Positions 35,476 through 48,900 of a stretch of DNA of 64,000 nucleotides are shown here, one piece after another. Under the pieces are notes generated by a model. That model ran no database searches. It was not told the DNA's origin and saw only the letters and a list, made by a program, of their open reading frames with translations. The translations under genes were made by a program, and so were the position numbers. Numbering within the stretch: the first letter of the stretch is position 1; every line of letters starts with the position of its first letter. Location of the stretch: positions 29,209,898 through 29,273,897 of the forward strand of contig NC_012877.2 in NCBI RefSeq assembly GCF_000003195.3. The letters are read 5' to 3'. This DNA is from Sorghum bicolor (Eukaryota; Streptophyta; Magnoliopsida; Poales; Poaceae).

Positions 35476-38400
35476 ATGGCGAAGAGTGATTCGAAGAAAA
35501 GGGCCGAGATGATGTCCAAAGAGTGGAAGAAATCTCGGAGCACCACGAGGTCCCTCAATGACCTCGTCGGAATGGGACTTCTGCACAACCAGGAGCTCGG
35601 CGGCTGGAGGGCACCAGAGAGAGTTACCCCGACCCCCACGCCGGTGAGATCGTAGTTTTTGAAGATCACTTCAAAAGGGGATTTGGGGTTCCGTTCATCC
35701 TTTTCTTCAAGGTCTTCTCCTTTACTATGAGATCGGGATTTGCAATCTGTATCCAAACTCTATTCTCCTTATCTCTACCTTTATCCATTTGTGTGAAGCC
35801 TATGTTGGGATAGAACCACATTTCGATCTCTTCTGCTATCTATTCTATTTGAGGAAGAAGGGAGCAGTTGGGGGCTCCAAGATTGCAGTGGAGTATACCT
35901 CAATCTTCGCTACGGGATGAAGAACCGTTACCTCAGCTGCACATGGAACACCTCCCTCACCGAGTGGTACAAGAGGTGGTTCTACATCAGGGAGGAGCCG
36001 GGCAGCGCCACGGTCTGCGACGTCGGCTACATTCTCGAAAAGAGGGTTAGCTGGACGGATCGTCTAGAGTATACTGGTCAAGTGTCAGAGCTGATGAGCC
36101 TGATCGACTGGTCCTGCCTGGACAGACCAGTAGTGGTCGGGAATTTCATCGCCCGACGAGTGATGCCTTGCCAGAGGAGGGTGCACTCGGCATACGAGTA
36201 CGCGGGAAGCCAAGACCCGACCAGGATGCACCGAGACAGCTTGGAGAAATCAGATATCCAGCGGAGGATGAATGAGATATTCAACCTAGCTGACAATAAC
36301 TTCATTCGTAGTGATGACCGGATGCATGCCTTCATGCTAGGCCGACCAGCTCCTAAGGTAAATGGATACCCTGGTTTATTTGTAATGCTATTTGAATGCT
36401 ATAGCCTTTTGATTGATGACTTGTCGCCTTTGTATTGCAGATAGGAGATATTGACCGGTGCACGATGTATGTGTCGCTGGCACCTGGTATGGACCATCCT
36501 GCTGGGGTAGACCCACCAGTAGACAATGCTACTCGGTGTCTCCAATACACCAGTAGCGACGAGGACCAGAGCCGTCCAGCGTCGACCACAGATGACAGAG
36601 TAGTTGGGAAAAGGCCGATGGTTGTGGAGCCATCCTCCACGGAAGCAATTCCAGCGGGAACGGCTGTGGACCCTTCGATGGGCCAAGGCTCGACCAGCCA
36701 TGCCCCCAAGCATCGTCGGCTTGTGAGGATTGTCGACGACGACAACGAAGAGGACAAGATGGCCCTGTCCTTGGTCCGGAGACCACACAGTCGCCTTGAC
36801 GTTGCGCCGATCGATGCTGATCGGGTAATCAGGGACCCACCTGCCGCGCACGTCGAGCCGATACGTCCTGGAGGAACAGAAGCGGCCGTGGCTGCTAGGC
36901 GGACTAGGAGAAGGTTCTTCACAGCGGCGCACCGGAGCTCCGACCTATAAGTTCGAAAAAGTGTCTCTACGCTCTCTTTGTTTTTTACGAGGTTTGATGT
37001 TAGTATGGTAATCTGCATTAACTCTTCTTTGTTAGTGTGGCCTCGGATGTTGATCCGGGCAACACTGCCGGCTTGAGGACAACCGAGTCGGCAGTTGCTG
37101 ATGACAATGCTGCCAAGCAGACCATCCGTGAGCAGTCGGCAGAGCAGACCGCAGTTGCGGCCACGGCAGAGGTTGCCGAGGAGGAACCGGCCTAAGACGA
37201 GGCTAGGGCAAGCACCCCGGCAAGGGGCAATGAGACCGCGGGGATGCCTCTCCCGAGCAGCGTTGCAGAGCAGGAGACAGGATCCCGACCCCCCCTCCGG
37301 CTGAAGAAGAGAGGGGTCCAACTCCAGCCCCAGCATAGGCTTCCATGCCGGAGGGCCCCCCTAGCCGGGGTAAGGGTCCTATGATACCCGTTGCCGTGGC
37401 TGGGGGTAGCGCGGAGGGCGAGGAGGGCCGCACGGCCTTTGATGATGAAGTGGAGGAGATCCAGGGGCGTCCCCACGATGGTCGCCAACACGTTTACGTG
37501 TGGCGCCAGTGTGGGGACCACTGGGCCGGCCACGAGGAGATCGCCGAGACTGAGGAGGCGGCGAGGGTAGAGCGCGCTGCTAAGCGGCTCATTGATGAAG
37601 TTAAGGTGAGTGGTCTTGTATTCTACTGGAGTATGTATATATTGTTGCTTGTTCACTGTGCGATATGTATATTTCTCGCAGGGTGCAATGAAAACGGCGA
37701 AGTACCGAAAAAGGTGCTTCGACAAAATCAAGGGTGTGGTCGCCGAGAACAAGGCCTTGACTACAGAGGTGGACCGCCTTCGACTGGAGGCCGAAAGGGA
37801 GGCCGCCAAGAAGGCGGCTCAGGAGGAGCGTCTGCTGGACCTGACTCGGCGACTAGCCGATAAGGACCGTGAGAAAAGGGGTAGGTCAAGTTATCTGAGC
37901 AGTTGCGGCTAACCGTGTGGTCGGTTTTGATGACCAACAATTATTACTTCAGGTCTGGAGGAGGAGACCGAGCGTCTCGAAAAAGAGAGGGACCAGCTCG
38001 ACCAAGAGTGTGCCAGTGCGCTGGAAACCGGGCGCAAGGTTGGCAAAGAGCTGAAGACCAGGAGTCGGGAGCTCGCTGGTAAGAGCTATTTTGTCCTTTT
38101 CGACCACGCAGTTCTATCTCTTTTTTATATTGCCATAGCATGTTGCTGACTGTGTGCTTGGTTTTTCTTCAAAACTTTGTCATAGTGCTTAAAGCCAACA
38201 CTAAGAAGCACCTAGATGAGCTGGTCAAGGAACGGGACTCCTGGAAGATGAACTGTATCAAGCTCTGGAAAGGAGTTGCCCCAGTACTTGACCTGATCAG
38301 CCCTGAGCTCCCCGAGGACCAGCCCCGCGCACCGAAGCCGACCCCGGTCGAGAAGGCGCAGCAAGCGTGGGGCTGGCTTCAGTAGTTCGTCAAGGATGCC

Positions 38401-38645
38401 GTGGAGTTTTCCAGAGCACACGTCCTCAACATGGTACGCGCTCACTACCCCTTGGTCGATCTGTCTCGGCTGGAGAGGGGATATCCCAAGGAGGTTGGTT
38501 CGAAGGAGGTAGATGACCTTCGCATCAGCCTGCTTGACCTATCGTCGACGGTGATCGGCGATATAAATCTCTGCGGGATGTCAACCCCCCCGATCAGCCG
38601 GAATCAGATAGGTCGGCCGGGGAGTTGTCGAGGGCGTCGATTGTA
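35476..38645 (+). pseudogene. Antisense intron-containing gene of a Tat element, PF04195-like (putative gypsy-type transposon), broken copy
   Basis: The frame starts MAKSDSKKRAEMMSKEW at 35476. A PF04195-like region (IVVFEDHFKRGFG; later IEPHFDLFCYL, KKGAVGGSKI, and NTSLTEWYKRWFYIREEPG near 35944-36000) follows, then a low-complexity middle and a charged coiled-coil C-terminus (TKKHLDELVKERDSWK near 38199). Introns with gt..ag ends are visible at 36358-36440, 37606-37681, 37881-37952 and 38079-38185. A further intron at about 36947-37035 has AT in place of the GT donor. Homologous introns occur at matching positions in the - strand copy at 61780-64000. Lesions: frameshifts near 35640, 35690 and 35887, TAG stops at 37336-37338 and 38383-38385, and a shift near 38590. 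The biochemical role of the family is unknown; nothing here shows a transposase. Confidence 0.75.
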
Positions 38646-38831
38646 GGAGATGGGCGGTCGACGCCTGCGGTCTCGACCAGCGAGGCGCTGGTGGCCCCGA
38701 CCCCTTCAGCGGGATGAGAGAGCCATGCGGGAGATCAGCCTGAGCAGTAGGCTCGTAGTATAGTCTCTCGGAGTAGACCAGAAGCCGCCTAGGGGGGTCT
38801 TTATTGTAAACTTTGTATATATAAAGTTTGT

Positions 38832-38837
38832 AATAAA
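38832..38837 (+). terminator. Polyadenylation-type signal of the antisense gene (left copy)
   Basis: AATAAA occurs in TTTGTAATAAAGTCC, after a T-rich region (TTTATTGTAAACTTTGTA). The same arrangement is found on the - strand at 61809-61814 in the other copy, TTTGTAATAAAGTTTG. Conservation in both copies supports a shared 3' end. Confidence 0.6.
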
Positions 38838-39599
38838 GTCCGAATTTTGAGAATCAGGATTAGCACTATCTCAAAACAGATCAAACCAAGCTTCCACTTG
38901 AGCCCCTTTCCCTAGGAGTACCATTAGGTGTGTCCAAAAAGGTTCTTAGCCTATGGTGCATTGGGCGCAAACCATTCACCTATCTTCCATAGAAACTAAT
39001 ACTGTCTCAAAACATACCAAAGCGAGATTCCATATGACACACACATCTACTAGTTCCATCGGGTGCATCCAAATTGATTTCCAAAAATATTCTATGACTA
39101 TGCAAACCGTGCTCCTATCTTGCATCAAGATTACCACTATCTCCAAATAGACCAAATGAAACTTCCATTTGAGCCTCTTCACCTAGGAGTACCATCAGGT
39201 GCGTCCAAAATGGTTCTTAGCCTATGGTGCACTTGATGCAAACCGTGCACCTATCTTGCACAGAAACTAACATTGTCTCCCAACAGACCGAAGTGAGGTT
39301 CCATATGACACACGTCATCTACGTGTTCCATCAGGTGCGTCTAAATTGATTTCTGAGCATATTCTATGTCTATGCAAACCGTGCTCCTATCTTGCATCAA
39401 GATTAACACTATCTCCAAATAGACCAAACTGTGCTTCCACTTGAGCCTCTTCACCTAGGATTACCATCAAGTGCATCCAAAATGGCTTCTTAGACTATGG
39501 TGAATTAGGCGAAAACTGTGCACCTCTCTTGCACCAAAACAAACACTATGTCCAAATGAATCAAAGTGATTCCATGTGACACACATCATCTAGGAGTTC

Positions 39600-40830
39600 T
39601 ATCGGGTGCGTCCAAATTGATTTTTGTGAATATACGATCTTCAACTGGACCGAAGCGAGATTCCATATGACAAACTTCAGCTAGTAGTTCCATCGGGTGC
39701 CTCTAGCAGTTCCATCGGGTGTGTCCACATTGATTTCTAAGCATATGGTACGTTCCACACAAATCGTGCGCCTATCATACATCAAGATGAGAACTATCTC
39801 CAAACAGACCAAACCAAGCTTCCACTTGAGCCTCTTCACCAAGAAGTACCGCCGGATGCGTCCAAAATGGTTTCTTAGACTATGCTGCATTAGGTGCAAA
39901 CCGTGCACCTATCTTGCACCAAAACTAACACTATCTCCAAATGGACCAAAGCAAAATTCCAAATGACGCACATCATCTAGGAGTTCTATCGGGTGTGTCC
40001 AAATTGATTTCCGAGCATATGGTATGTTCCATGCAAACCATGCACCTATCTTGCATCAAGATTAGCACTGTATCAAAACAGACCAAACCGAGCTTTCAGT
40101 TGACCCTCTTCACCTAGGAGTACAATCGGTTGATTCCACAATGGTTTCGACCCTATGGTGCATTAGGCGCAAACCGTGCACCTATCTTGCACTGAAACTA
40201 ACATTGTCTCTAAATAGACCAAAGCGAGACTCCATATGACACACATCATCTAAGAGTTCTATTGGGTGCGTATAAATTGATTTCTAGGCATATGGTATGT
40301 TACATGCAAACCGTGCACCTATCTTACATCATCATTAGCACTATATCCAAATAGACCAAACCGAGCTTCCACATCAGCCTCTTCACCTAGGAGTATCATC
40401 GGGTGCTTCCACAATGGTGTCTAAGCTTATGGTGCATTAGGTGCAAACCGTGTACCTATCTTGCACTGATACTAACATTGTCTCCAAACGGACCGAAGCG
40501 AGATTCTATATGACACACATTATCTAGGAGTTCTATCGGGTGCGTCGAAATTGATTTCCGAGCATATGGAACGTTCCAAGCAAACCGTGCACCTATCTTG
40601 CATCAAGATTAGCACTATATCCAAATCGAGCTTCTACTTGAGCCCCTCTACCTAGGAGTAACATCACGTGCGTCCAAAATGGTTTCTTAGCCTATGGTGC
40701 ATTAGGCACAAACCGTGTACCTATCTTGCACCGAAACTAACACTATCTCCAAAGAGACCGAAGTGAGATTCTATATGACACACGTCAACTAGGAGATCTA
40801 TTGGGTGCTTCCAAAAAGATTTCTAAGCAT
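39600..40830 (+). repeat. Duplicated satellite segment, first copy (partner at about 41611-42835)
   Basis: Shared private variants at a constant offset of about 2,011 bp: CTTCAACTGGACCGAAGCG, GGTGCCTCTAGCAGTTCC (39697 and 41708), TTTCTAGGCATATGG (40281 and 42292). The offset falls to 2,004 at AACATCACGTGCG (40661 and 42665). The offset is not a whole number of monomers (14.7), which reflects truncated monomers within the unit. Confidence 0.75.
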
Positions 40831-43800
40831 ATAGTACGTTCCATGTAATTCGTGCACCTATCTTGCATCAAGATTAGCACTATCTCAAAACCGAGCTTCC
40901 ACTTGAGCCCCTTTACCTAGGAGTACCATCGTGTGCGTCCCAAACGGTTTCTTAGCCTATGGTGCATTAGGCACAAACCATGTACCTATCTTGCACCGAA
41001 ACTAACACTATCTCCAAAGAGACCGAAATGAGATTCTATATGACACACGTCATCTAGGAGTTCTATTGGGTGCTGCCAAATAGATTTCTAAGCATATGGT
41101 ACATTCCATGCAATTCATGCACCTATCTTTCATCAAGATTAGCACTATCTCCAAACAGACCAAACTGAGCTTCCACTTGAGCCCCTTTACCCAGGAGTAC
41201 CATCGGGTACATCCCAAATGGTTTCTTACCCTATGATGCATTAGGCCCAAACTGTGTACCTATCTCGCACCAAAACTAACTCTATCTCCAAACAGACCGA
41301 ACCGAGATTCCATATGACACATGTCATCTAGGAGTTCTATTGGGGTGCGTCCAAATGGATTTCTTAGCAAATGGTACGCTCCATGCAAACTGTTCACCCA
41401 TCTTGCATCAAGATTAGCAGTATCTCCAAACAGATGGAACCGACCTTCCACTTGAGCCTCTTCACCTAGGAGTATCATCGGGTGCTTCCACAATGGTTTT
41501 TGAGCCTATGGTGCATTATGCACAAACCATGCACCAATCTTGCACCTAAACTAACACTGTCTCGAAACAAAGAAGCGAGATTCCATATCACACACATCAT
41601 CTAGGAGTTCTATTGGGTGCGTCCAAATTGATTTTTGTGAATATACTATCTTCAACTGGACCGAAGCGAGATTCCATATGACAAACTTCAGCTAGTAGTT
41701 CCATCGGGTGCCTCTAGCAGTTCCATCGGGTGTGTCCACATTGATTTCTAAGCATATGGTACGTTCCATGCAAATCGTGCGCCTATCATACACCAAGATG
41801 AGGACTATCTCCAAACAGACAAAACCAAGCTTCCACTTGAGCCTCTTCACCAAGGAGTACCACTGGGTGCGTCCAAAATGGTTTCTTAGACTATGGTGCA
41901 ATAGGTGCAAACCGTGCACCTATCTTGCACCAAAACTAACACTATCTGCAAATGGACCAAAGCAAAATTCCATATGACGCACATCATCTAGGTGTTCTAT
42001 AGGGTGTGTCCAAATTGATTTCCGCGCATATGGTATGTTCCATGCAAACCATGCACCTATCTTGCATCAAGATTAGCACTGTATCAAAACAGACCAAACC
42101 GAGCTTTCAGTTGACCCTCTTCACCTAGGAGTACAATCGGTTGATTCCACAATGGTTTCGACCCTATGGTGCATTAGGCGCAAACCGTGCACCTATCTTG
42201 CACTGAAACTAACATTGTCTCTAAATAGACCAAAGCGAGACTCCATATGACACACATCATCTAAGAGTTCTATTGGGTGCATATAAATTGATTTCTAGGC
42301 ATATGGTATGTTACATGCAAACCGTGCACCTATCTTACATCAAGATTAGCACTATCTCCAAACAGACCAAACCGAGCTTCCACATCAGCCTCTTCAACAA
42401 GGAGTATCATCGGGTGCTTCTACAATGGTGTCTAAGCTTATGGTGCATTACGCGCAAGCCATGTACCTATATTGCACTGATACTAACATTGTCTCCAAAC
42501 GGACCGAAGCGAGATTCTATATGACACACATTATCTAGGAGTTCTATCGGTGCGTCAAAATTGATTTCTGATGGAACGTTCCATGCAAACCGTGCACCTA
42601 TCTTGCATCAAGATTAGCACTATATCCAAATCGAGCTTCTACTTGAGCCCGTCTACCTAGGAGTAACATCACGTGCGACCAAAATGGTTTCTTAGCCTAT
42701 GGTGCATTAGGCACAAACCGTGTACCTATCTTGCACCGAAACTAACACTATCTCCAAAGAGACCGAAGTGAGATTCTATATGACACACGTCAACTAGGAG
42801 TTCTATTGGGTGCTTCCAAACAGATTACTAAGCAAATAGTACGTTCCATGTAATTCGTGCACCTATCTTGCATCAAGATTAGCACTATCTCAAATCCGAG
42901 CTTCCACTTGAGCCCCTTTTTCTAGGAGTACCATCGTGTGCGTCCAAAACGGTATCATTAGGGACAAACCGTGTACCTATCTTGCACCGAAACTAACACT
43001 ATCTCCAAAGAGAACGAGTGAGATTCTATATGACACACGTCATCTAGGAGTTCTATTGGGGTGCGTCCAAATGGATTTCTTAGCATATGGTACGTTCCAT
43101 GCAAACCGTGCACCTATCTTCCATGAAGATTAGCAGTATCTCCAAACAGATCGAACCGACCTTCCACTTGAGCCTCTTCACCTAGGATTATTATCGGGTG
43201 CTTCCACAATGGTTTCTGAGCCTATGGTGCATTATGCGCAAACCATGCACCAATCTTGCACCTAAACTAACATTGTATCCGAACAGATTAAAGCAAGATT
43301 CCACATGACACACATGATCTAGGAGTTCTATCAGGTGCGTCCAAATTGATTTCCGAGAATATGGTACGTTCCATGCAAACGTACACCTATCTTGATTCAA
43401 GATTTGCACTATCTCAAAACAGACCAAACCGAGCTTTCACTTGAGCCTCTTCACCTAGGAGTACCTTTGGGAACTTCCACAATGGTTTCTGACCCTGTGG
43501 TGCTCTGGGCACAAACCATGCACCTATCTTTCAACGAAACTAATACTATCTCCAACTGGACTAAAGCGAGATACCATATGATACAATTCATCAGGTGCAT
43601 CTACAGTTCCATCGGGTTTGTCCAAATTGATTTCTGAGCATATGGTATGTTCCATGCAAACCGTGCGCCTATCTTGCATCAAGATTAGAACTATCTCCAA
43701 ACAGACAGAACCAAGATTCCACATGAGCCTCTTCACCAAGGAGTACCATCGCGTGCCTCCAAAATAGTTTCTTAGCCTATAGTGCATTAGGCACAAACCG

Positions 43801-46049
43801 TGTACCTATGTTGCATCGAAACAAACACTATCTCCAAAGAGACCGAAGTGAGATTCTGTACGATACACGTCATCTAGGAGTTCTATTGGGTGCTTCTAAA
43901 TATATTTCTAAGCATATAGTACGTTCCATGCAATTCGTGCACTTATCTTGCTCAAGATTAGTACTATCTCCAAACAAAGCAAACTGAGCTTCCCCTTGAG
44001 CCCCTTTACCTAGGAGTATCATCGGGTGCATCCAAAATGGTTTCTTAGCCTATGATGCATTAGGCGCAAACTGTGTACCTATCTTGCACCAAAACTAACT
44101 CTGTCTCCAAACAGACCAAAGCGAGATTCCATATGACACATGTCATCTAGGAGTTCTATTGGGGTGCTTCCAAATGGATTCCTTAGCATATGCTATGTTC
44201 CATGCAAACCGTGCACCTATCTTGCATCAATATTAGCACTATCTCCAAACAGATCGAACCGACCTTCCACTTGAGCCTCTTCACCTAGGATTATCATCAG
44301 GTGCTTCCATAATGGTTTCTGAGCCTATGGTGCATTATGCGCAAACCATGCACCAATCTTGCACCTAATCTAACACTTTCTCCAACCAGATTGAAGCGAG
44401 ATTCCATATGACACACATGATATAGGAGTTCTATCGGGTGCGTCCAAATTGATTTCTGAGAATATGGTACGTTCCATGCAAACCGTACACCTATCTTGCA
44501 TCAAGATTAGCACTATCGCCAAACAAACCGAACCGAGCTTTCACTTGAGCCTCTTCACCTAGGACTATCATCGGGAACTTCCACAACGGATTCTGAGCCT
44601 ATGGTGCACTGGGCACAAACCAGACACCTATCTTGCACCGAAACTAATAATATCTCAAACTGGACTGAAGCGAGATTCCTTCATCTTGTAGTTCCATCGG
44701 GTGCATCTACAGTTCCATCGGGTGTGTCCAAATTGATTTCTGAGCATATGGTATATTCCATGCAAACCGTGCACCTATCTTGCATCAAGATTAGAACTAT
44801 CTCCAAAAGACAGAACCAAGATTCTACATGAGCCTCTTAACCAAGGAGTACCATCGTGTGCGTCCAAAATAGTTTCTTAGCCTATGGTGCATTAGGCACA
44901 AACCGTGTACCTATCTTGCACCGAAACTAACACTATCTCCAAAGAGACCGAAGTGAGATTCTATATGACACACGTCATCTAGGAGTTCTATTGGGTGCTT
45001 CCAAATATATTTCTAAGCATATGGTACGTTCGATGCATTTTGTGCACCTATCTTGCATCAAGATTAGCACTATCTCCAAACAAAGCAAACTGAGCTTCCA
45101 ATTGAGCCCCTTTACCCTTGAGTATCATTGGGTGCATCCAAAATGGTTTCTTAGCCTATGATGCATTAGGCACAAACTGTGTACCTATCTTGCACCAAAA
45201 CTAACTCTGTCTCCAAACAGACCAAAGCGAGATTCCATATGACACATGTCATCTAGGAGTTCTATTGGGATGCATCCAAATGGATTTCTTAGCTTATGGT
45301 AAGTTCTATGCAAACCGTGCACCAATCTTGCACCAAGATTAGCACTATCTCCAAACAGATCGAACCGACCTTCCACTTGAGCCTCTTAACCTAGGAGTAT
45401 TATCGGGTGCTTCCATGATGGTTTTCCAGCCTATGGTGCATTATGCACAAACCGTGCACAAATCTTGCACCAAAACTAACACTGTCTCTAAACAGATTGA
45501 AGCAAGATTCCATATGATACACATGATCTAGGAGTTCTATCGGGCGCGTCCAAATTGATTTATGAGAATATGGTATGTTCCACGCAAACCGTACACCTAT
45601 CTTTCATCAAGATTAGCACTATCTCCAAACAGACCGAACCGAGCTTTCACTTGAGCCTCTTCACCTACGAGTACCATCGGCAACTTCCACAACGATTTCT
45701 GAGCCTATGGTGCACTGGGCAACTATCTTGCACCGAAACTAATACTATCTCCAACTGGACCGAAGCGAGATTCCATATGATACACTTCATCTAGTAGATC
45801 CATCGAGTGCATCTACAGTTCCATCGGGTTTGTCCAAATTGATTTCTAAGCATAGGGTATGTTCCATGCAAACTGTGCACCTATCTTGCATCAAGATTAG
45901 AACTATTTCCAAACAGACAGAACCAAGATTCCACTTGAGCCTCTTCACCAAGGAGTACCATTGTGTGCATCCAAAATAGTTTCTTAGCCTATGGTGCATT
46001 AGGCACAAACCGTGTACCTATTTTGCACCGAAACTAACACTATCTCCAA

Positions 46050-48900
46050 AGAGACCGAAGTGAGATTCTATGTGACACACATCATCTAGGAGTTCTATTG
46101 GGTGCTTCTAAATATATTTCGAAGCATATGGCATGTTCCATGTAATTCGTGCACCTAACTTGCATCAAGATTAGCACTATCTCCAAACAAAAGCAAACTG
46201 AGCTTACACTTGAGCCCCTTTACCTAGAAGTATCATCAGGTGCATCCAAAATGGTTTCTTAGCCTATGATGCATTAGGCGCAAATTGTGTACCTATCTTG
46301 CACCAAAACTAACTCTGTCTCCAAACAGACTAAAGCGAGATTCCATATGACACATGTCATCTAGGAGTTCTATTGGGGTGCGTCCAAATGGATTCCTTAG
46401 CATATGGTATGTTCCATGCAAACCGTGCACCTATCTTGCATCAATATTAGCACTATCTCCAAACAGATCGAACCGACCTTCCACTTGAGCCTCTTCACCT
46501 AGGATTATCATCGAGTGCTTCCATAATGGTTTCTGAGCCTATGGTGCATTATGCGCAAACCTTGCACCAATCTTGCACCTAAACTAACACTGTCTCCAAA
46601 TAGATTGAAGCGACATTCCATATGACACACATGATCTAGGAGTTCTATCGGGTGCGTCCAAATTGATTTCTGAGAATATGGTATGTTCCATGCAAACCGT
46701 ACACCTATCTTTCATTAAGATTAGCACTATCTCCAAACTGACCGAACCAAACTTACACTTGAGCCTCTTCACCTAGGAGTACCATCGGGAACTTCCACAA
46801 CAATTTCTGAGCCTATGGTGCACTAGGCACAAACCATGCAACTATCTTGCATCGAAACTAATACTATCTCCAACTGGACCGAAGCGAGATTCCATATGAT
46901 ACACTTCATCTAGTAGTTGCATCGGGTGCATCTACAGTTCCATCGGGAGTGTCCACATTGATTTCTGAGCATATTGTATGTTCCATGCAAACCGTGCACC
47001 TATCTTGCAATAAGATTAGAACTATCTCCAAACAGACAGAACCAAGATTCAACATGAGCCTCTTCACCAAGGAGTACCATCGCATGCGTCCAAAATAGTT
47101 TCTTAGCCTATGGTGCATTGGGCACAAACCGTGTACCTATCTTGCACCGAAACTAACACTATGTCCAAAGGGACTGAAGTGAGATTCTATATGACACACA
47201 TCATCTAGGAGTTCTATTGGGTGCTTCCATATATATTTCTAAGCTACGTTCCATGCAATTCGTGCACCAATCTTGCATCAAGATTAGCACTATCTCCAAA
47301 CAAACCAAACTGAGCTTCCACTTGAGGCCCTTTACCCAGGAGTATGATCGGATGCATCCAAAATGGTTTCTTAGCCTATGATGCATTAGGCGCAAACTGT
47401 GTACCTATCTTGCACCAAAACTAACTCCATCTCCAAACAGACCGAAGCGAGATTCCATGACACATGTCATCTAGGAGTTCTATTGTGTTGCGTCCAAATG
47501 GATTTCTTAGCATATGGTATGTTCCATGCAAACCGTGCACCTATCTTGCATCAAGATTAGCACTATTTCCAAACAAAACAAACCGATCTTCCACTTGAGC
47601 CTCTTCACCTAGGAGTATCACCGGGTGCTTCCACAATGGTTTCTGATCCTATGGTGCATTATGCGCAAAACATGCACCAATCAGATTGAAGCGAGATTCC
47701 ATATGACACACATGATCTAGGAGTTCTATCGGGTGCGTGAAAATTGATTTGTGAGAATATGATACGTTCCATCCACACTGTACACCTATCTTGCATCAAG
47801 ATTAGCACTATCTCCAAACAGACCGAAGTAAGCTTTCACTTGAGCCTCTTCACTAGGAGTACCATCGGGAACTTCCACAATGGTTTCTAAGCCTATGGTG
47901 CACTGGGCACAAACCATGCACCTATCTCCAACTAGACTGAAGTGAGATTCCATATGATACACTTCATCTAGTAGTTCCATTGGGTGCATCTACAGTTCCA
48001 TCGGGTGTGTCCAAATTTATTTCTGAGCATATGGTATGTTCCAGGCAAACCGTGCACCTATCTTGCATCAAGATTAGAACTATCTCCAAACAGATAGAAC
48101 CAAGATTCCACTTGAGCCTCTTCACCAAAGAGTACCACTGGGTGCATCCAAAATGGTTTCTTAGACTATGGTGCATTAGGTGCAAACCATGCACCTATCT
48201 TGCACCAAAACTAACACTATCTCCAAACAGTCCGAAGTAAGATTCTGTATGACACACATCATCTAGGAGTTCTATTGGGTGCATACAAATTGATTTCAAA
48301 GCATATGGTTTGTTCCATGCAAACCATGTGCCTATCTTACATCAAGATTAGCACTATCTCCAAACAGACCGAACCGAGCTTCCACATCAGCCTCTTCACC
48401 TAGGAGTATCATCGGGTGCTTCCACAACGGTTCCTAAGCCTATGGTGCATTAGGCGCAAATCGTGCACCTATTTTGCACCGAAACTAACATTGTCTCCAA
48501 ACTGACCGAAGCGAGATTCTATATGACACACATTATCTAGGAGTTCTATCGGGTGCGTCGAAATTGATTTCCGAGCAAATGTTATGTTCCATGCAAACTG
48601 TGCACCGATCTTGCATCAAGATTAGCACTATCTCCAAACCAAACTTCCACTTGAGCCCCTTTACCCAGGAGTACCATCGCGTGCGTCCAAAATGATTTCT
48701 TAGCCTATGGTGCATTTGGCAAAAACTGTGTACCTATCTTGCCCTAAAACTAACACTATCTCCAAAGAGACCAAACTGACATTCTATATGACACACGTCA
48801 TCTAGGAGTTCTATTGGGTGCTTCCAAATAGATTTCTAAGCATATGGTACATTCCATGCAATTCGTGCACCTATATTACACCAAGATTAGCACTATCTCC
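46050..48900 (+). repeat. Duplicated satellite segment, first copy (partners at about 49607-50709 and 52247-53975)
   Basis: Private variants such as CATATGGCATGTTCCATGTA (about 46127), TTGCATCGGGTGCATC (46917) and CCTCTTCACTAGGAGTACC (about 47845) recur downstream. The part 46050-47150 matches 49607-50709 at offset 3,557. The part 47170-48900 matches 52247-53975 at offsets 5,077-5,079. Identity by eye is very high (for example 48533-48715 and 53612-53794 differ at almost no position). The offset change of about 1,520 bp shows that extra material lies between the two halves in the second copy. Confidence 0.8.

Larger units (their letters stand above)
33750..38852 (-). mobile_element. 3' part of a Tat-lineage gypsy retrotransposon, reverse orientation
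   Basis: Read on the - strand, the fragment holds the 3' end of the antisense-gene segment (38852 downward), the whole antisense gene, a spacer with a 70-bp tandem repeat, and a terminal LTR ending at 33750. The same order (pol, then 3' end of the antisense gene) is visible in the + strand element at 55418-64000, whose antisense gene is homologous exon by exon. gag, pol and the 5' LTR are missing here, and satellite resumes abruptly at about 38853, so the element is truncated. No matching target duplication is possible because only one true end remains. Confidence 0.82.

Noticed and set aside
36358..38185. Treating the intron-like gaps in the antisense gene as random frameshifted regions
   Set aside because: The gt..ag boundaries coincide with the places where homology to the right copy stops and restarts, and the gap sequences differ between copies while the flanking exons are conserved.
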